Shown one piece after another: positions 22,154 through 31,974 of a stretch of 38,820 nucleotides of DNA (its first letter is position 1; each line of letters starts with the position of its first letter). The notes under the pieces were generated by a model. It had not been told where the DNA came from and did no database searches. It saw nothing but the letters and a program-made list of their open reading frames with translations. The DNA comes from Alphaproteobacteria bacterium (GTDB lineage: Bacteria > Pseudomonadota > Alphaproteobacteria > ATCC43930 > CGMCC-115725), in assembly GCA_028871455.1 (NCBI GenBank), contig JAGWNF010000023.1:1-38820 (forward strand), in the 5' to 3' direction. The translations under genes and the position numbers were made by a program.

Positions 22154-23261
22154 CGAGCTTCGATACCAAACGCGACTGGAGGCTCGGCGAGAGCATAGGA
22201 AGGCGGATCCGACTGTGGCTGAGGTAGGCCTTCTTGGCCGGCGTCCGTTTCTCAAGCTGGCGGCTGGCGTTCTGACCACCGGTGCACTGACGGCGGGCGG
22301 CTGGGCGATCGTCAATCGTGATCGCAATCTTTTCCAAGTTCGGCGCGAGGGTAAACTCATGGAGACCTCGGTCTCCGTGAACGTCTATGCCGACGATCCT
22401 GATGCGGCGCGCCAAGGGATCGACGCTGCATTCGCGCGCATGGCGTCGGCCGCGGCGATCCTCAACCGGTTCGATCCGAACAGCGCAGTCGGCCGCCTCA
22501 ACCGCTTTGGCCAGTTGCTCGATCCACCGGCCGCACTCCATGCGGTCGTCGATCGCTCGCTGTCGATCGCTGCGCACACTGAGGGCGATTTCGACATTAC
22601 GGTGGCACCGGTGCTCGACTATTACCTAAGCCTAAGCCGGCCGGTCGCACTTAGCCCAGAAATTCGTCGCAAGGTCGCGCAACGCGAAAGCCTGGTCGAT
22701 TACCGGGATGTCGAACTGGCCCCTGCTCGTGTCGGTTTGCGGCGTTCAGGAACGTCGATCACTCTAGATGGAATCGCCAAAGGGTACGTCGTCGATCAGG
22801 GCATTGCGGCCTTGCGGGCGGTTGGCATCGAGTACGCTTTGGTCGACGCCGGTGGCGACCTGCGCGCCATTGCGGGCGCCGATCCGCGGCAGTTCTGGAA
22901 CGTCGGCATCGTCGATCCGCTGCATATCGATCGCGTCGCGTGCGTCGTCCGCTTGCGGAACGCGGCCCTGTCGACGTCTGGGAATTACGAGATCTTCTTC
23001 ACCGCAGATCGCCGCTTGTTCCACATCATCAATCCGCATACCGGGTACTCGCCCGACGGCTATTCGAGCGTCACGGTGATGGCCGATGAGGCGATGGAGT
23101 CGGACGCAATGAGCGTCGCCGCCTTTTCCATGGACTTGCTGCGCCTCAAGCAAACGATGGCCGCGCGGCGGCAGGAATGGCTCGTCTTTTCCTGGGACGG
23201 CACGGCGCGTTGGCGCTCGCAAAATTTACCTTTGATCTCAGGCGATGTCGCGGTGGCTTGA
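22137..23261 (+). CDS. nosX: NosX, FAD:protein FMN transferase (ApbE family)
   Basis: NosX attaches FMN covalently to a threonine of NosR in the periplasm. The 374-residue protein has a twin-arginine/membrane signal (GRRPFLKLAAGVLTTGALTAGG, about 34-55). The ApbE core follows: METSVSVNVYADD, LNRFDPNSAVGRLNRFG, EGDFDITVAPVLDYY, ITLDGIAKGYVVDQG, YALVDAGGDLRAIAG, NAALSTSGNYEIFF and HIINPHTGYSPDG. ITLDGIAKGY and the TSG and HIINP segments are the FAD/Mg site. The ATG at 22137 overlaps the HiPIP gene by 17 nt. A later start near 22215 (GTG) would still keep the Tat signal. Standing before nosR, the order is HiPIP-nosX-nosR. Confidence 0.92.
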   Translation: MPPKHDELRYQTRLEARREHRKADPTVAEVGLLGRRPFLKLAAGVLTTGALTAGGWAIVNRDRNLFQVRREGKLMETSVSVNVYADDPDAARQGIDAAFARMASAAAILNRFDPNSAVGRLNRFGQLLDPPAALHAVVDRSLSIAAHTEGDFDITVAPVLDYYLSLSRPVALSPEIRRKVAQRESLVDYRDVELAPARVGLRRSGTSITLDGIAKGYVVDQGIAALRAVGIEYALVDAGGDLRAIAGADPRQFWNVGIVDPLHIDRVACVVRLRNAALSTSGNYEIFFTADRRLFHIINPHTGYSPDGYSSVTVMADEAMESDAMSVAAFSMDLLRLKQTMAARRQEWLVFSWDGTARWRSQNLPLISGDVAVA

Positions 23262-25485
23262 ACCCCGGAACCGGAAGGTGACCAAACGCTCGATTATAAC
23301 GTCCGGCTTTGCGATCGCGCTTGTCGCGTTCGGCCGCAGACTAATTTTGCTTGCAGCGTTGGTCTCGATGACTGCACCTGCGGTCGCGTGGGCGGCCGGT
23401 ATCGACGCGCAATATCCAGTTGTTCGGCAGTATTTCCCGGGCGCCACGCGCTTCGGGCCGATATCGGGGAATCCCCCGGCCGCTAATGTTTACTCGGGCC
23501 AGAAGCTTTTGGGGTACGTCTTCGAAAGCAGGATGGTCGCGCCGGTGCCGGCTTATTCGGGCGAGCCTGTCAACATCCTGATCGCCATCGACCGCAAAGG
23601 ACAGATCATCGGCGCCAAGGTACTGGAACAGAACGAGCCGATTCTTCTCGTCGGCATTCCAGTCCAAAGACTCTACGACTTCGTGGCCCGATACGTCGGC
23701 CATCGCGTCACCGACAACATCATCGTCGGCAGTGGCGGCGGCGCCGGCAGCATACACATCGACGCGATCAGCAGCGCCACCGTGACGTCGATGGCCGTCA
23801 ACCAGACGATCATGGACGCCGCGGTGAAGGTCGCCGTTGCAAGAAAACTTGTGGCTGCTAACCAGGTCGAAGGCGCGCAAGCACCCGCCCGAATCCGAAT
23901 GGATTATTACGAGAAAGCGGGGTGGGCGGGCTTGCTGGGGAACGGCTCCATTCGGCGGTTGCACCTGACTCGCGGCGAAGTGGCGACAGCATTCGGCAAC
24001 ATGCCCGCGCCCTTGTTTCCCGACAACACGACGGCATCGGATGCGGATGCCAAGAGCCAAACCTTCATCGACCTTTACTATACGCTGGTCACGCCGCCCA
24101 CCGTCGGTCGAAACCTCCTCGGCAAGATCGCCTACGCGGACTTGATGAAGCGCCTCGCGCCAGGCGATCAGGCGATCGCTGTCGTGGCGAACGGGCTCTA
24201 TTCGTTCAAAGGCGTCGGCTATGTGCGCGGGGGAATTTTCGACCGCATGCATGTAGTCCAGGGCAGAAAAGTCATCCTGTTTCACGATTCCGATCTAGTC
24301 GAACTCGAGGATCCGCATCTCGACAGTATGCCGTCATTTCGCGAGATGGGAATCTTTATCGTTCGCGAGTCTTACGGCTTCGATCCTGGGCAGCCATGGA
24401 CGCTTCAACTGTTAGTCCGGCGCCAGATCGGACCGCTCAAGGACGTCTATACGACTTTCGACGATCGTTATCAGATCCCGGCGGCGTTTGTCGTGCCCGC
24501 CGCGCCTCGCGCGCAAGGGCTGGAGAGCGGTGCTGCGCCGCTGTGGATGAAAATCTGGTACCAGGATCGCTTTCAAATCGCCGGTCTGGTCGCTGGCCTG
24601 TTGTTGCTGAGCACGATTCTGGTCTTTCAGGACTGGTTCGTACGTCGCCCGCGCCTGCTCGAGCGCATGCGCGTCGGATTCCTGATCTACACAACGGGAT
24701 TTATCGGTTGGTACGGGCTCGCGCAGCTCTCCGTCGTCAACATCCTCACCTTCGTTCACGCCGTGCTGCACGAGTTCCGCTGGTCCACGTTCCTGATGGA
24801 CCCGCTGATCTTCATCCTTTGGGTCTTCGTGGCGGTGACCTTGCTGCTGTTCGGCCGCGGAGTCTATTGCGGTTGGCTTTGCCCTTTCGGAGCGCTCCAA
24901 TCATTGATCAGCAAAGTGGCGAAGTACCTGCGAGTGCCCCAGGTCGATGTGCCGCCGTTCGTCCATGAGCGGCTCTGGGCGGTAAAGTACATCATCTTGC
25001 TTGGTTTATTCGGCCTGTCGCTGCAATCGGTGAACCTGGCGGAACGTTTTGCCGAGGTCGAACCGTTCAAGACGGCGATCAACCTCCATTTCGTGCGGTC
25101 CTGGGCATTCGTCGCTTACGCCGTCGCGCTCCTGGCGGTTTCGGCGTTCAACAGTAAGTTCTACTGCCGATACCTCTGTCCGCTCGGCGCCGGCCTCGCG
25201 GTGGCGGGCCGTCATCGCCTGTTCGAATGGCTGCGTCGCCGTCCTGAATGCGGCCATCCCTGCCACATCTGCGCGAACGAATGCGAAGTCCAGGCCATCA
25301 GCCCGTTGGGCGTGATCAATCCCAACGAGTGCCATTACTGCCTGGATTGTCAGATCACCTATTGGAATGACCGGAAGTGTCCGCCGCTCGTCCATCTTCG
25401 CAAACGTCGGGAATGCGCCGGCGCGGCGGCGGACGCAACCCAAACATCCGATCGATCAAATCAGGAGCTCATCGACGCCGATTGA
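23245..25485 (+). CDS. nosR: NosR, membrane-bound flavo-iron-sulphur protein for N2O reduction
   Basis: This 746-residue polytopic protein is needed for nos expression and for electron flow to NosZ. It has an N-terminal signal/anchor (about 15-50) and a periplasmic FMN-binding domain (about 80-200) with the FMN-attachment threonine in DAISSATVTSMAVN. Membrane helices fill about 430-650. Cytoplasmic cysteine sites follow: YCGWLCPFGALQ, YCRYLCPLGAG, and the C-terminal ferredoxin-like CGHPCHICANECEVQAI and CHYCLDCQITYWNDRKCPP. All known features of the family are present and the length is usual. It overlaps nosX by 17 nt and nosZ follows after 44 nt. Confidence 0.97.
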   Translation: MSRWLEPRNRKVTKRSIITSGFAIALVAFGRRLILLAALVSMTAPAVAWAAGIDAQYPVVRQYFPGATRFGPISGNPPAANVYSGQKLLGYVFESRMVAPVPAYSGEPVNILIAIDRKGQIIGAKVLEQNEPILLVGIPVQRLYDFVARYVGHRVTDNIIVGSGGGAGSIHIDAISSATVTSMAVNQTIMDAAVKVAVARKLVAANQVEGAQAPARIRMDYYEKAGWAGLLGNGSIRRLHLTRGEVATAFGNMPAPLFPDNTTASDADAKSQTFIDLYYTLVTPPTVGRNLLGKIAYADLMKRLAPGDQAIAVVANGLYSFKGVGYVRGGIFDRMHVVQGRKVILFHDSDLVELEDPHLDSMPSFREMGIFIVRESYGFDPGQPWTLQLLVRRQIGPLKDVYTTFDDRYQIPAAFVVPAAPRAQGLESGAAPLWMKIWYQDRFQIAGLVAGLLLLSTILVFQDWFVRRPRLLERMRVGFLIYTTGFIGWYGLAQLSVVNILTFVHAVLHEFRWSTFLMDPLIFILWVFVAVTLLLFGRGVYCGWLCPFGALQSLISKVAKYLRVPQVDVPPFVHERLWAVKYIILLGLFGLSLQSVNLAERFAEVEPFKTAINLHFVRSWAFVAYAVALLAVSAFNSKFYCRYLCPLGAGLAVAGRHRLFEWLRRRPECGHPCHICANECEVQAISPLGVINPNECHYCLDCQITYWNDRKCPPLVHLRKRRECAGAAADATQTSDRSNQELIDAD

Positions 25486-25529
25486 GCGTCACGGCTACGA
25501 CAACCTGGAAGTGGACAAGGAGATAGGGG

Positions 25530-27488
25530 ATGACAAAGACCGTCAAAGATCCGACCGCACAGATTGAGGCCGCACCGACCAAGCACGATGGCGAAAGCGA
25601 TACGTCGCCACTGCACGGTGCACCGATCAAACTGTCGCGGCGAAGCATGCTGGGAACAACGGCGCTTGCCGGAATCGCCGGCGCCAGCAGCGGGTTTGTC
25701 GGCGGACTGATTACCTCGCGACCAGCGCACGCCCAGTCCGCGAGCTCTGGAAACAAACCAGAAGACTATGTAGCGCCGGGTCAGCTCGACGAATATTACG
25801 GCATCTGGAGCGGTGGGCAGTCCGGTGAGGTGCGGATTCTAGGTCTTCCCTCGATGCGGGAGCTCATTCGTATACCGGTGTTCAACCCCGACTTCACCAT
25901 AGGCTGGGGTATCACCAATGAAAGCAAGCGCGTGCTCGGCAAGAATTTCCCGCCCGGCGGAGACGGACATCATCCGCATCTAAGCTTCACCGACGGCCAT
26001 TACGATGGCCGTTACATCTTCATCAACGACAAGGCGAACACGCGTGTTGCTCGCATTCGCTGCGACATTATGCGGACGGACAAGATTATACCGATCCCGA
26101 ACGCACAGTCGATCCATGGCTTGCGGCCACAGCGCGTGCCACGCACGGGCTATGTCTTCTGCAACGCCGAATTTCGCGTGCCGCATCCCAACGACGGCCG
26201 CGATCTGAACGATCCCAAGAAATACTTCACGGTCTACACCGCCATCAACGGCGACACGATGGAGATCGCGTGGCAGGTGCTCGTCGACGGCAATCTGGAT
26301 AACACTGAGACTGACTACGAGGGAAAGTACTCAGCCGCGACCTGTTACAACAGCGAGGATGCCGTAGACCTTGCCGGCATGATGCGCAACGAGCGCGACT
26401 GGGTCGTCGTCTTCAACATCAAGCGCATCGAGGCCGCGGTGAAAGCCGGCCACTACAAAACCATCGGTCACTCCAAAGTGCCGGTGGTCGACGGTCGGCA
26501 CGGTTCGAAGCTCACGCTCTATGTGCCGGTGCCAAAAAGCCCACATGGCATCAATGCGACTCCTGACGGAAAGTACGTTACGGCGAACGGTAAGTTGTCG
26601 CCGACAACGACTGTCATGAGCTGGTCGAAGATCGACGACTGGTTCGCGGGCAAGCTCAAGGAGCCGCGCGACGTGGTGGTCGCCGAGCCGCAACTCGGCC
26701 TTGGCCCCCTGCATACCGCTTACGACGGCCGCGGCAATGCCTATACGACCCTGTTCATCGATAGCCAGATCGTCAAATGGAACATCGACGACGCGATCAA
26801 GGCGTATCAGGGGCAGAAGGTCAATTACATCCGCCAGAAACTGGACGTGGCTTATCAGCCAGGCCACAACCACACGTCCATGGGCGAGACGCGAGACGCC
26901 GACGGCAAGTGGCTGATCTCGCTGAACAAGTTCTCCAAGGATCGTTTCCTGCCGGTCGGGCCGCTGCATCCAGACAACGACCAGCTGATCGACATCTCAG
27001 GCGACACCATGAAGCTCGTTGCCGACGCGCCGGTCTATTGCGAGCCACACGACTGCACCATCGTGCATCGCCGGTTCCTGATCGACAAGGTCAAGCGCAA
27101 GTGGGACCGGGGCGATCCGTTCTTTGCTGAGACCGTGGGCATGGCCAAACGGGACGGGATCACGCTGGAGAAGGATAACAAGGTCATCCGCGACGGCAAC
27201 AAGGTGCGCGTCTACATGACGAGCTCCGCACCGACGTACGGCCTCGAGGAATTCACGGTGAAGAAAGGCAATGAAGTCACCGTCGTCATCACCAACGTCG
27301 ATCAGATCGAAGATCTGACGCATGGCTTCTGTATGGCGAACTACGGCATCAACATGGAGATCAGCCCGCAAGAGACCTCGTCTGTCACGTTCGTCGCCGA
27401 CAAGCCTGGCGTGCACTGGTTCTACTGCACCTTTTTCTGTCATGCACTGCATCTCGAGATGCGCAGCCGCATGTTGGTTGAAGCGTAA
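25530..27488 (+). CDS. nosZ: NosZ, nitrous oxide reductase, clade I (Tat type)
   Basis: NosZ reduces N2O to N2 in the periplasm with two copper centres. The 652-residue precursor has a Tat signal ([14 protein letters not shown], Arg37-Arg38; cleavage near AHA-QS at about 68). The seven-bladed propeller carries the CuZ histidines, e.g. [37 protein letters not shown] and [11 protein letters not shown]. The C-terminal cupredoxin domain carries CuA: Cys633, Cys637, His641 and Met644 in [13 protein letters not shown], with DLTHGF upstream. All ligands are intact. Tat export marks clade I, usual in alphaproteobacteria. AAGGAGATAGGGG precedes the ATG. Confidence 0.98.
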   Translation: MTKTVKDPTAQIEAAPTKHDGESDTSPLHGAPIKLSRRSMLGTTALAGIAGASSGFVGGLITSRPAHAQSASSGNKPEDYVAPGQLDEYYGIWSGGQSGEVRILGLPSMRELIRIPVFNPDFTIGWGITNESKRVLGKNFPPGGDGHHPHLSFTDGHYDGRYIFINDKANTRVARIRCDIMRTDKIIPIPNAQSIHGLRPQRVPRTGYVFCNAEFRVPHPNDGRDLNDPKKYFTVYTAINGDTMEIAWQVLVDGNLDNTETDYEGKYSAATCYNSEDAVDLAGMMRNERDWVVVFNIKRIEAAVKAGHYKTIGHSKVPVVDGRHGSKLTLYVPVPKSPHGINATPDGKYVTANGKLSPTTTVMSWSKIDDWFAGKLKEPRDVVVAEPQLGLGPLHTAYDGRGNAYTTLFIDSQIVKWNIDDAIKAYQGQKVNYIRQKLDVAYQPGHNHTSMGETRDADGKWLISLNKFSKDRFLPVGPLHPDNDQLIDISGDTMKLVADAPVYCEPHDCTIVHRRFLIDKVKRKWDRGDPFFAETVGMAKRDGITLEKDNKVIRDGNKVRVYMTSSAPTYGLEEFTVKKGNEVTVVITNVDQIEDLTHGFCMANYGINMEISPQETSSVTFVADKPGVHWFYCTFFCHALHLEMRSRMLVEA

Positions 27489-27551
27489 CCCGATCGGCCG
27501 TGGCCGCGCGCTTTGTGCGGCCATGGCTTGCTCTCCGATGGAGAGAACGCC

Positions 27552-28868
27552 GTGACAAAAGTGTCCGAAAGTATTGGCAATCTGGGATTGTCTCTGCTGT
27601 TGGTTGCCTGGGCCTCGGGGACACAGGCGCAGACTATCCCGGTGTCGCAGCTGATCGCCGATGCGCGGCCCGGAGCGGTCGTGACGGTCACTGCCGGTCT
27701 TCATCACGGGCCGCTACTCATCGACAAGCCATTGACGTTGTTTGGTGCGCCGGGCGCCGTTATCGACGGCGACGGCAAAGGCGATGTAATCCGCATCGCC
27801 GCGCCCGCTGTCACCATACGGAACCTGATGATCCGCAATTCCGGTACCGATCTCACCGCGATGAATGCAGGCATCTACATCGAGAAGAATGCTTCGAATG
27901 CTGTGATCGCCGGCAACACGCTTCAGCATGTGCTGTTTGGCGTCTATCTCGACGGACCGGCTGGAACCAAGGTCATCGGCAATCAGATTGAGGGGATCAC
28001 GACCTTGCGGCGCGTCGATCGCGGCGATGGCATCCATCTGTGGAACGATACCGGCGTGCTCGTGCAGGGCAACGATGTCAGCGACACGCGAGACGGGATC
28101 TACATCTACGTCAGCCCGCATAACAAAATCATCGACAACCGCATTCACGGTGTGCGGTATGGCATTCACTACATGTACTCGAATCACGACGTCGTGGCTC
28201 ACAATGTCAGCTTCGGCAATCGCGCCGGTTTCGCCCTGATGCAATCGGATCATTTGGTGGTCCGTGGCAACCGTTCGGATGGCGACCGTGATTTCGGCAT
28301 CCTGCTGAATTACGTCACCTACAGCGACTTTAGCGGCAACAGCGTCAAGGCGGTGATTGGCGAGAAGGATTTCAGCGGCATCGTCATACCGAGCGGCGAA
28401 GGAAAAGGGATCTTCGTCTACAACTCCGAGTTCGACCGATTCCATCAGAACGTGATCGCAAACTGTCCGATCGGAATCCATGTCACTGCGGGATCGGACC
28501 ACGAGACCTTCTACGGCAACGCATTCGTGGGCAATCGCGTACAGGTCGAATACGTCCAGAACGCGGACGAAGAGTGGTCCTGGAACGGCGTCGGTAACTA
28601 TTGGAGCGATTACCTGGGATGGGACATGGATGGCGACGGTATCGGCGACGTACCGTACCGGCCGAATGACGGCGTTGACGTTCTCCTCTGGGAATACCCC
28701 AGCGCGTCGTTGTTGATGGACAGCCCGGCAATCCTGGCGCTGCGCTACGTGCAGCGGGCCTTTCCCGTATTCATGTCGCCGGGCGTGCAGGACAGCTACC
28801 CGCTGATGAAGCGATCCGGCGTGGCGTTAGCTGAAAAACGGACAGATCTCCATGCCGAACGCGATTGA
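27552..28868 (+). CDS. nosD: NosD, periplasmic copper-site assembly protein
   Basis: NosD works with NosFY to deliver sulphur or copper for the CuZ centre. The 438-residue protein has a signal peptide (about 8-28, cut near TQA-QT) and a right-handed parallel beta helix built of repeats such as NAVIAGNTLQHVLFGVYLDG, VLVQGNDVSDTRDGIYIYVS and HDVVAHNVSFGNRAGF. The C-terminal WSWNGVGNYWSDYLGWDMDGDGIGD is a NosD mark. I chose the GTG at 27552, since GGAGAG lies before it and it opens the signal peptide. An ATG at 27513 would add 13 residues. nosF overlaps its end by 17 nt. Confidence 0.95.
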   Translation: MTKVSESIGNLGLSLLLVAWASGTQAQTIPVSQLIADARPGAVVTVTAGLHHGPLLIDKPLTLFGAPGAVIDGDGKGDVIRIAAPAVTIRNLMIRNSGTDLTAMNAGIYIEKNASNAVIAGNTLQHVLFGVYLDGPAGTKVIGNQIEGITTLRRVDRGDGIHLWNDTGVLVQGNDVSDTRDGIYIYVSPHNKIIDNRIHGVRYGIHYMYSNHDVVAHNVSFGNRAGFALMQSDHLVVRGNRSDGDRDFGILLNYVTYSDFSGNSVKAVIGEKDFSGIVIPSGEGKGIFVYNSEFDRFHQNVIANCPIGIHVTAGSDHETFYGNAFVGNRVQVEYVQNADEEWSWNGVGNYWSDYLGWDMDGDGIGDVPYRPNDGVDVLLWEYPSASLLMDSPAILALRYVQRAFPVFMSPGVQDSYPLMKRSGVALAEKRTDLHAERD

Positions 28869-29820
28869 ATTCGCCGAAATCACCAAGCGGTACGGCGCTG
28901 CCACGGCGCTCGACGGCATTTCCGCGCACATCCCGCCGGGCCAGGTTGTCGGTCTTCTGGGGCATAACGGCGCCGGCAAGACGACATTGATGAAGCTGGC
29001 CCTCGGTCTCATCAATCCGACCAACGGTCGAGCATGCGTGCTCGGTCTTGCGCCGAACACGGTGGAATTCCGCGAAGCGCGCTCGCGTATCGGATACCTA
29101 CCGGAAAACGTGGCCTTCTACGGCAATCTCACCGGACGCGAGATCATCGATTATCTCGCGCGCTTGAAGGGCGCGCCGGCCGGCGAAGCCGGCGTGCTGC
29201 TCGAACGGGTCGGATTGGCGGCGGCGGCCGATCGTCGGATTCGCACCTATTCCAAGGGCATGCGGCAGCGCGTGGGATTGGCACAGGCGCTGTTGGGCTC
29301 GCCGGATTTGTTCCTGTTCGACGAGCCCACCACGGGCCTCGATCCGTCAGCAACGCGGCAGTTCTTCGAGCTGGTGAACCAGCTCCGAGCGAGCGGCAAG
29401 ACCGTCGTCATCTCGTCGCACCTTCTGGCCGAGCTGGAGCCGCATCTCGATAGCGCGCTGATCCTCAAGAACGGCAAGCTCGTCGCCCACGGCACCATTG
29501 CCCAGATGTACGACGCCGCCGGGCTCGCCGACACCATCACGATCCGATTCAGCGGCAAGCCCAACGGGCTGTTGCGCGAAGCCTGGATCTCGACTCTGCC
29601 GAGCCCGCCGCGCATGCGCGGACCGTCGGTGGTCGAGCTGGACGTGCCGCAGGCCCGCAAGCTGGACGTGATGCGACACCTGATGGGGAGTCGCAACTTG
29701 AGCGACATCGTCGTGCGCGAGCCGAGCTTGGTGCGTCTTTACACGACGATCAGCAGCGCCGCCCCGGCCGCCAGCGACAAGGTGAACAGCGATGAACAAG
29801 ATTCTCGTCGTCGCGCATAA
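28852..29820 (+). CDS. nosF: NosF, ABC transporter ATPase
   Basis: The 322-residue ATPase powers NosY. It has Walker A GHNGAGKTTLMK (about 40-52), Q-loop region YLPENVAFYGNLTG, signature YSKGMRQRVGLAQAL, Walker B LFLFDEPTTGLDP and the H-loop ISSHLLAELE. The C-terminal about 100 residues are the family's variable region. It overlaps nosD by 17 nt and nosY by 29 nt. Confidence 0.96.
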   Translation: MPNAIEFAEITKRYGAATALDGISAHIPPGQVVGLLGHNGAGKTTLMKLALGLINPTNGRACVLGLAPNTVEFREARSRIGYLPENVAFYGNLTGREIIDYLARLKGAPAGEAGVLLERVGLAAAADRRIRTYSKGMRQRVGLAQALLGSPDLFLFDEPTTGLDPSATRQFFELVNQLRASGKTVVISSHLLAELEPHLDSALILKNGKLVAHGTIAQMYDAAGLADTITIRFSGKPNGLLREAWISTLPSPPRMRGPSVVELDVPQARKLDVMRHLMGSRNLSDIVVREPSLVRLYTTISSAAPAASDKVNSDEQDSRRRA

Positions 29821-30625
29821 AGAATTCCGCGACGGGTTCCGAAACTATTGGGTGCTGGCGGCGGCAGGCGTGTACGCGATTCTCGCGCTAGCGATCGCCT
29901 ATTTCGGCGCCGTGACGGCCGGGCATGTCGGTTTCACGTCTTTCGACGCGACCATCGCCAGCCTGACGACGCTCGCCGCCTTCGTCATTCCGCTCATTGG
30001 TCTGCTGATTGCCCACGACACGATCGTTGGCGAGCGAGATGACGGAACATTGCCGTTGTTGTTGAGCTATCCCGTATCGCGGAGCGATCTGGTCGCCGGC
30101 AAGTTTCTCGGCCATAGCGCCGTCCTGACCGTGGCGACTATTGCCGGATTTGGCGCTGCGGTGGCGGCAATCGGGATTGCGACCCCCGAGATCCGCACGC
30201 CGGCTGCCTGGAGTTCGATCGCCAATTTCCTGGTCAGCGCCTCTCTGCTGGGCGCCAGCTTCGTCGGCATTGCCTGCCTGATCAGCACGGCCACGAGCGA
30301 GAAAGCCCGGGCAGCGGGCCTTGCGTTTTTGTCGTGGTTCTTCGTCGTAGTTGTCTTCGACCTGGTGCTGCTCGGCGTCTTGGTGCTTACCGGTGGCAAT
30401 GCCATCGAGCGGGCGATCTACCCGTACCTGCTTCTGCTCAACCCAATCGATGTGTTCCGCTTGATCAACCTCACCGGTTTGGGCGGCAGCGGCGGCAACG
30501 CCTTTTTCATCGGCATGACGGCTGCGCATGTCTATCCGCCAGCGGTGCTTTACGCCGCTTTGGTCGCGTGGATCGCGGCTCCGCTTGGCGTCGTTGCGTT
30601 CATCTTCCGGCGGCAAGAGATATGA
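29792..30625 (+). CDS. nosY: NosY, ABC transporter membrane protein
   Basis: The 277-residue permease has six hydrophobic segments. It starts MNKILVVAHKEFRDGFRNYWVL and contains GLLIAHDTIVGERDDGTLPLLLSYPVSRSDLVAGKFLG, both typical of NosY. It forms the NosF-NosY complex that works with NosD. Its start lies within the end of nosF and nosL follows after 14 nt. Confidence 0.96.
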   Translation: MNKILVVAHKEFRDGFRNYWVLAAAGVYAILALAIAYFGAVTAGHVGFTSFDATIASLTTLAAFVIPLIGLLIAHDTIVGERDDGTLPLLLSYPVSRSDLVAGKFLGHSAVLTVATIAGFGAAVAAIGIATPEIRTPAAWSSIANFLVSASLLGASFVGIACLISTATSEKARAAGLAFLSWFFVVVVFDLVLLGVLVLTGGNAIERAIYPYLLLLNPIDVFRLINLTGLGGSGGNAFFIGMTAAHVYPPAVLYAALVAWIAAPLGVVAFIFRRQEI

Positions 30626-30639
30626 AGGAGGGCGCACCA

Positions 30640-31221
30640 ATGCGCGCCACACCGCTCATTTTCGCTTTCGCTGCCGTCGCGCTTCTTGGCGGGTGCAACC
30701 GCCAGGACGCCGCGCAGCCCCCGGTTGCCATTCACGCGGGCGACACGTCGGTGACCTGCGGCATGTACATCACCGACGCGCCCGGCCCGCGCGCCGAGGC
30801 CTATATCGACGGGGCGAAGATTCCGCTCAAGTTTGGCTCGACGCGCGATCTCTTCGTTTTTGCCGAAACACCCGAAATGGCTCATCGAATGCAAAGCTTA
30901 TATGTACAGGACACCGCTCGCATCGATTGGGCTCATCCGTCAAAGAGCGCCGATACATTCATCGATGCGCGCAAGGCGTACTACGTCGGCTGGCAGCCAC
31001 TTGCCGGGATGATGGGACCGACGCTCGCCTCGTTCGCCAAACGCGACGATGCGAAGGCCTTCATCCGGCTTCACGGCGGGGAGCTGCTGACGTTCCGCCA
31101 GGTTACCCCCGATGTCGTCGCGGCGCTGGGATACCGCTGTCCGAACTCTGACCATTTTGCGAAAGCATGCGCCGTAAAGCCCGTTGCGGGCCTCAGTCAC
31201 AGTGGGCCGGCGACCGAATAA
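30640..31221 (+). CDS. nosL: NosL, copper chaperone lipoprotein
   Basis: NosL carries Cu(I) to NosZ. The 193-residue precursor has a lipoprotein signal ending in LLGGC (Cys about 19), so it is anchored in a membrane. The conserved VTCGMYITDAPGPRAEAYIDG holds the metal-binding Cys/Met pair, and DTFIDARKAYYVG and PLAGMMGPTLASF follow. The ATG at 30640 has AAGGAGG before it; an ATG at 30622 would add six residues ahead of that ribosome site. The C-terminal tail with two cysteines (YRCPNSDHFAKACAVK) is longer than in many NosL. It is the last nos gene. Confidence 0.94.
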   Translation: MRATPLIFAFAAVALLGGCNRQDAAQPPVAIHAGDTSVTCGMYITDAPGPRAEAYIDGAKIPLKFGSTRDLFVFAETPEMAHRMQSLYVQDTARIDWAHPSKSADTFIDARKAYYVGWQPLAGMMGPTLASFAKRDDAKAFIRLHGGELLTFRQVTPDVVAALGYRCPNSDHFAKACAVKPVAGLSHSGPATE

Positions 31222-31288
31222 GGTGAGGTCCCGACCGTAATGGTGCCAATTCCGCTGTCGCGAAGGTGATGGATTATGCGCCGGCGGT

Positions 31289-31750
31289 TCAGCCGCGCGC
31301 TTTGGGTTGGTAGCTCCCCGCCTCGGCTTGGAACGGGATCGCTAGGCGGTTCCACCCGTTGATCGCGATGACCGCAAGCGTGAGATCGACCAGCTCCTTC
31401 TCGCCAAACTGCTGGCGGGCGTTCTCGTAGAGCGCATCTTCGATCGGTCCCTCAGCGATCCGCGTCACGGCCTCGGTCCAGGCGAGCGCCGCGCGCTCGC
31501 GGGCGGTGAAAAATGGCGTTTCGCGCCATGCCGAAAGCGTATAGAGACGTTGTTCGGTCTCGCCGGCTGCGCGCGCGTCTTTGGTATGCATGTCGAGACA
31601 GTAGGCGCAACCATTGATTTGCGACACGCGAGTCCGAACCAGCTCCAGTAACGATTTCTCCAGGCCTGAACTCCGGACGTAAGTCTCGAGTTCGGCCATG
31701 GCCTCCAAGCCCTTGGGCGACAGGGTGCGGTAATTGAGACGCTGCGTCAT
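31289..31750 (-). CDS. AhpD-like / carboxymuconolactone decarboxylase family protein, second copy
   Basis: The 153-residue protein has the single-domain AhpD-like pattern. GLEKSLLELVRTRVSQINGCAYCLDMHTKDARAAGET holds the CxxC and His, then RLYTLSAWRETPFFTARERAALAWTEAVT, and DLTLAVIAINGWNRLAIPF. It belongs to a larger subfamily than the 116-residue copy at 14067. It is convergent with nosL and divergent from nuoG; the TTGCG box at 31833 lies between the divergent starts. Peroxidase or reductant function is inferred from the family. Confidence 0.9.
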   Translation of the reverse strand: MTQRLNYRTLSPKGLEAMAELETYVRSSGLEKSLLELVRTRVSQINGCAYCLDMHTKDARAAGETEQRLYTLSAWRETPFFTARERAALAWTEAVTRIAEGPIEDALYENARQQFGEKELVDLTLAVIAINGWNRLAIPFQAEAGSYQPKARG

Positions 31751-31832
31751 TACGAGATCTCCCGCTCGGTCACTGGCCTGTGATTTTTATAACTCTACCG
31801 ATGCCTCCTGTCGCACCCGTTACACAGGATTG

Positions 31833-31846
31833 TTGCGCTTGCGCAA
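31833..31846 (+). promoter_or_regulatory. Perfect NnrR-like box before nuoG
   Basis: TTGCGCTTGCGCAA has perfect TTGCG and CGCAA arms. CATCTT (31869-31874) lies 22 nt after it, as at 19702, a possible -10 at class II distance. It stands 128 nt before nuoG and 82 nt before the divergent AhpD-like gene on the minus strand. Confidence 0.6.
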
Positions 31847-31974
31847 GGACGCTCGCGACGAGGGGCCCCATCTTGGCGCAGGTGAACCAACCTGGACAGC
31901 TTCCAGGCGTGCCTGTGGGGCAGGCGCGTTCCGGAGCTCCTGAAATCGAGCCGCTACGGGCCAGCTAACCGTCC

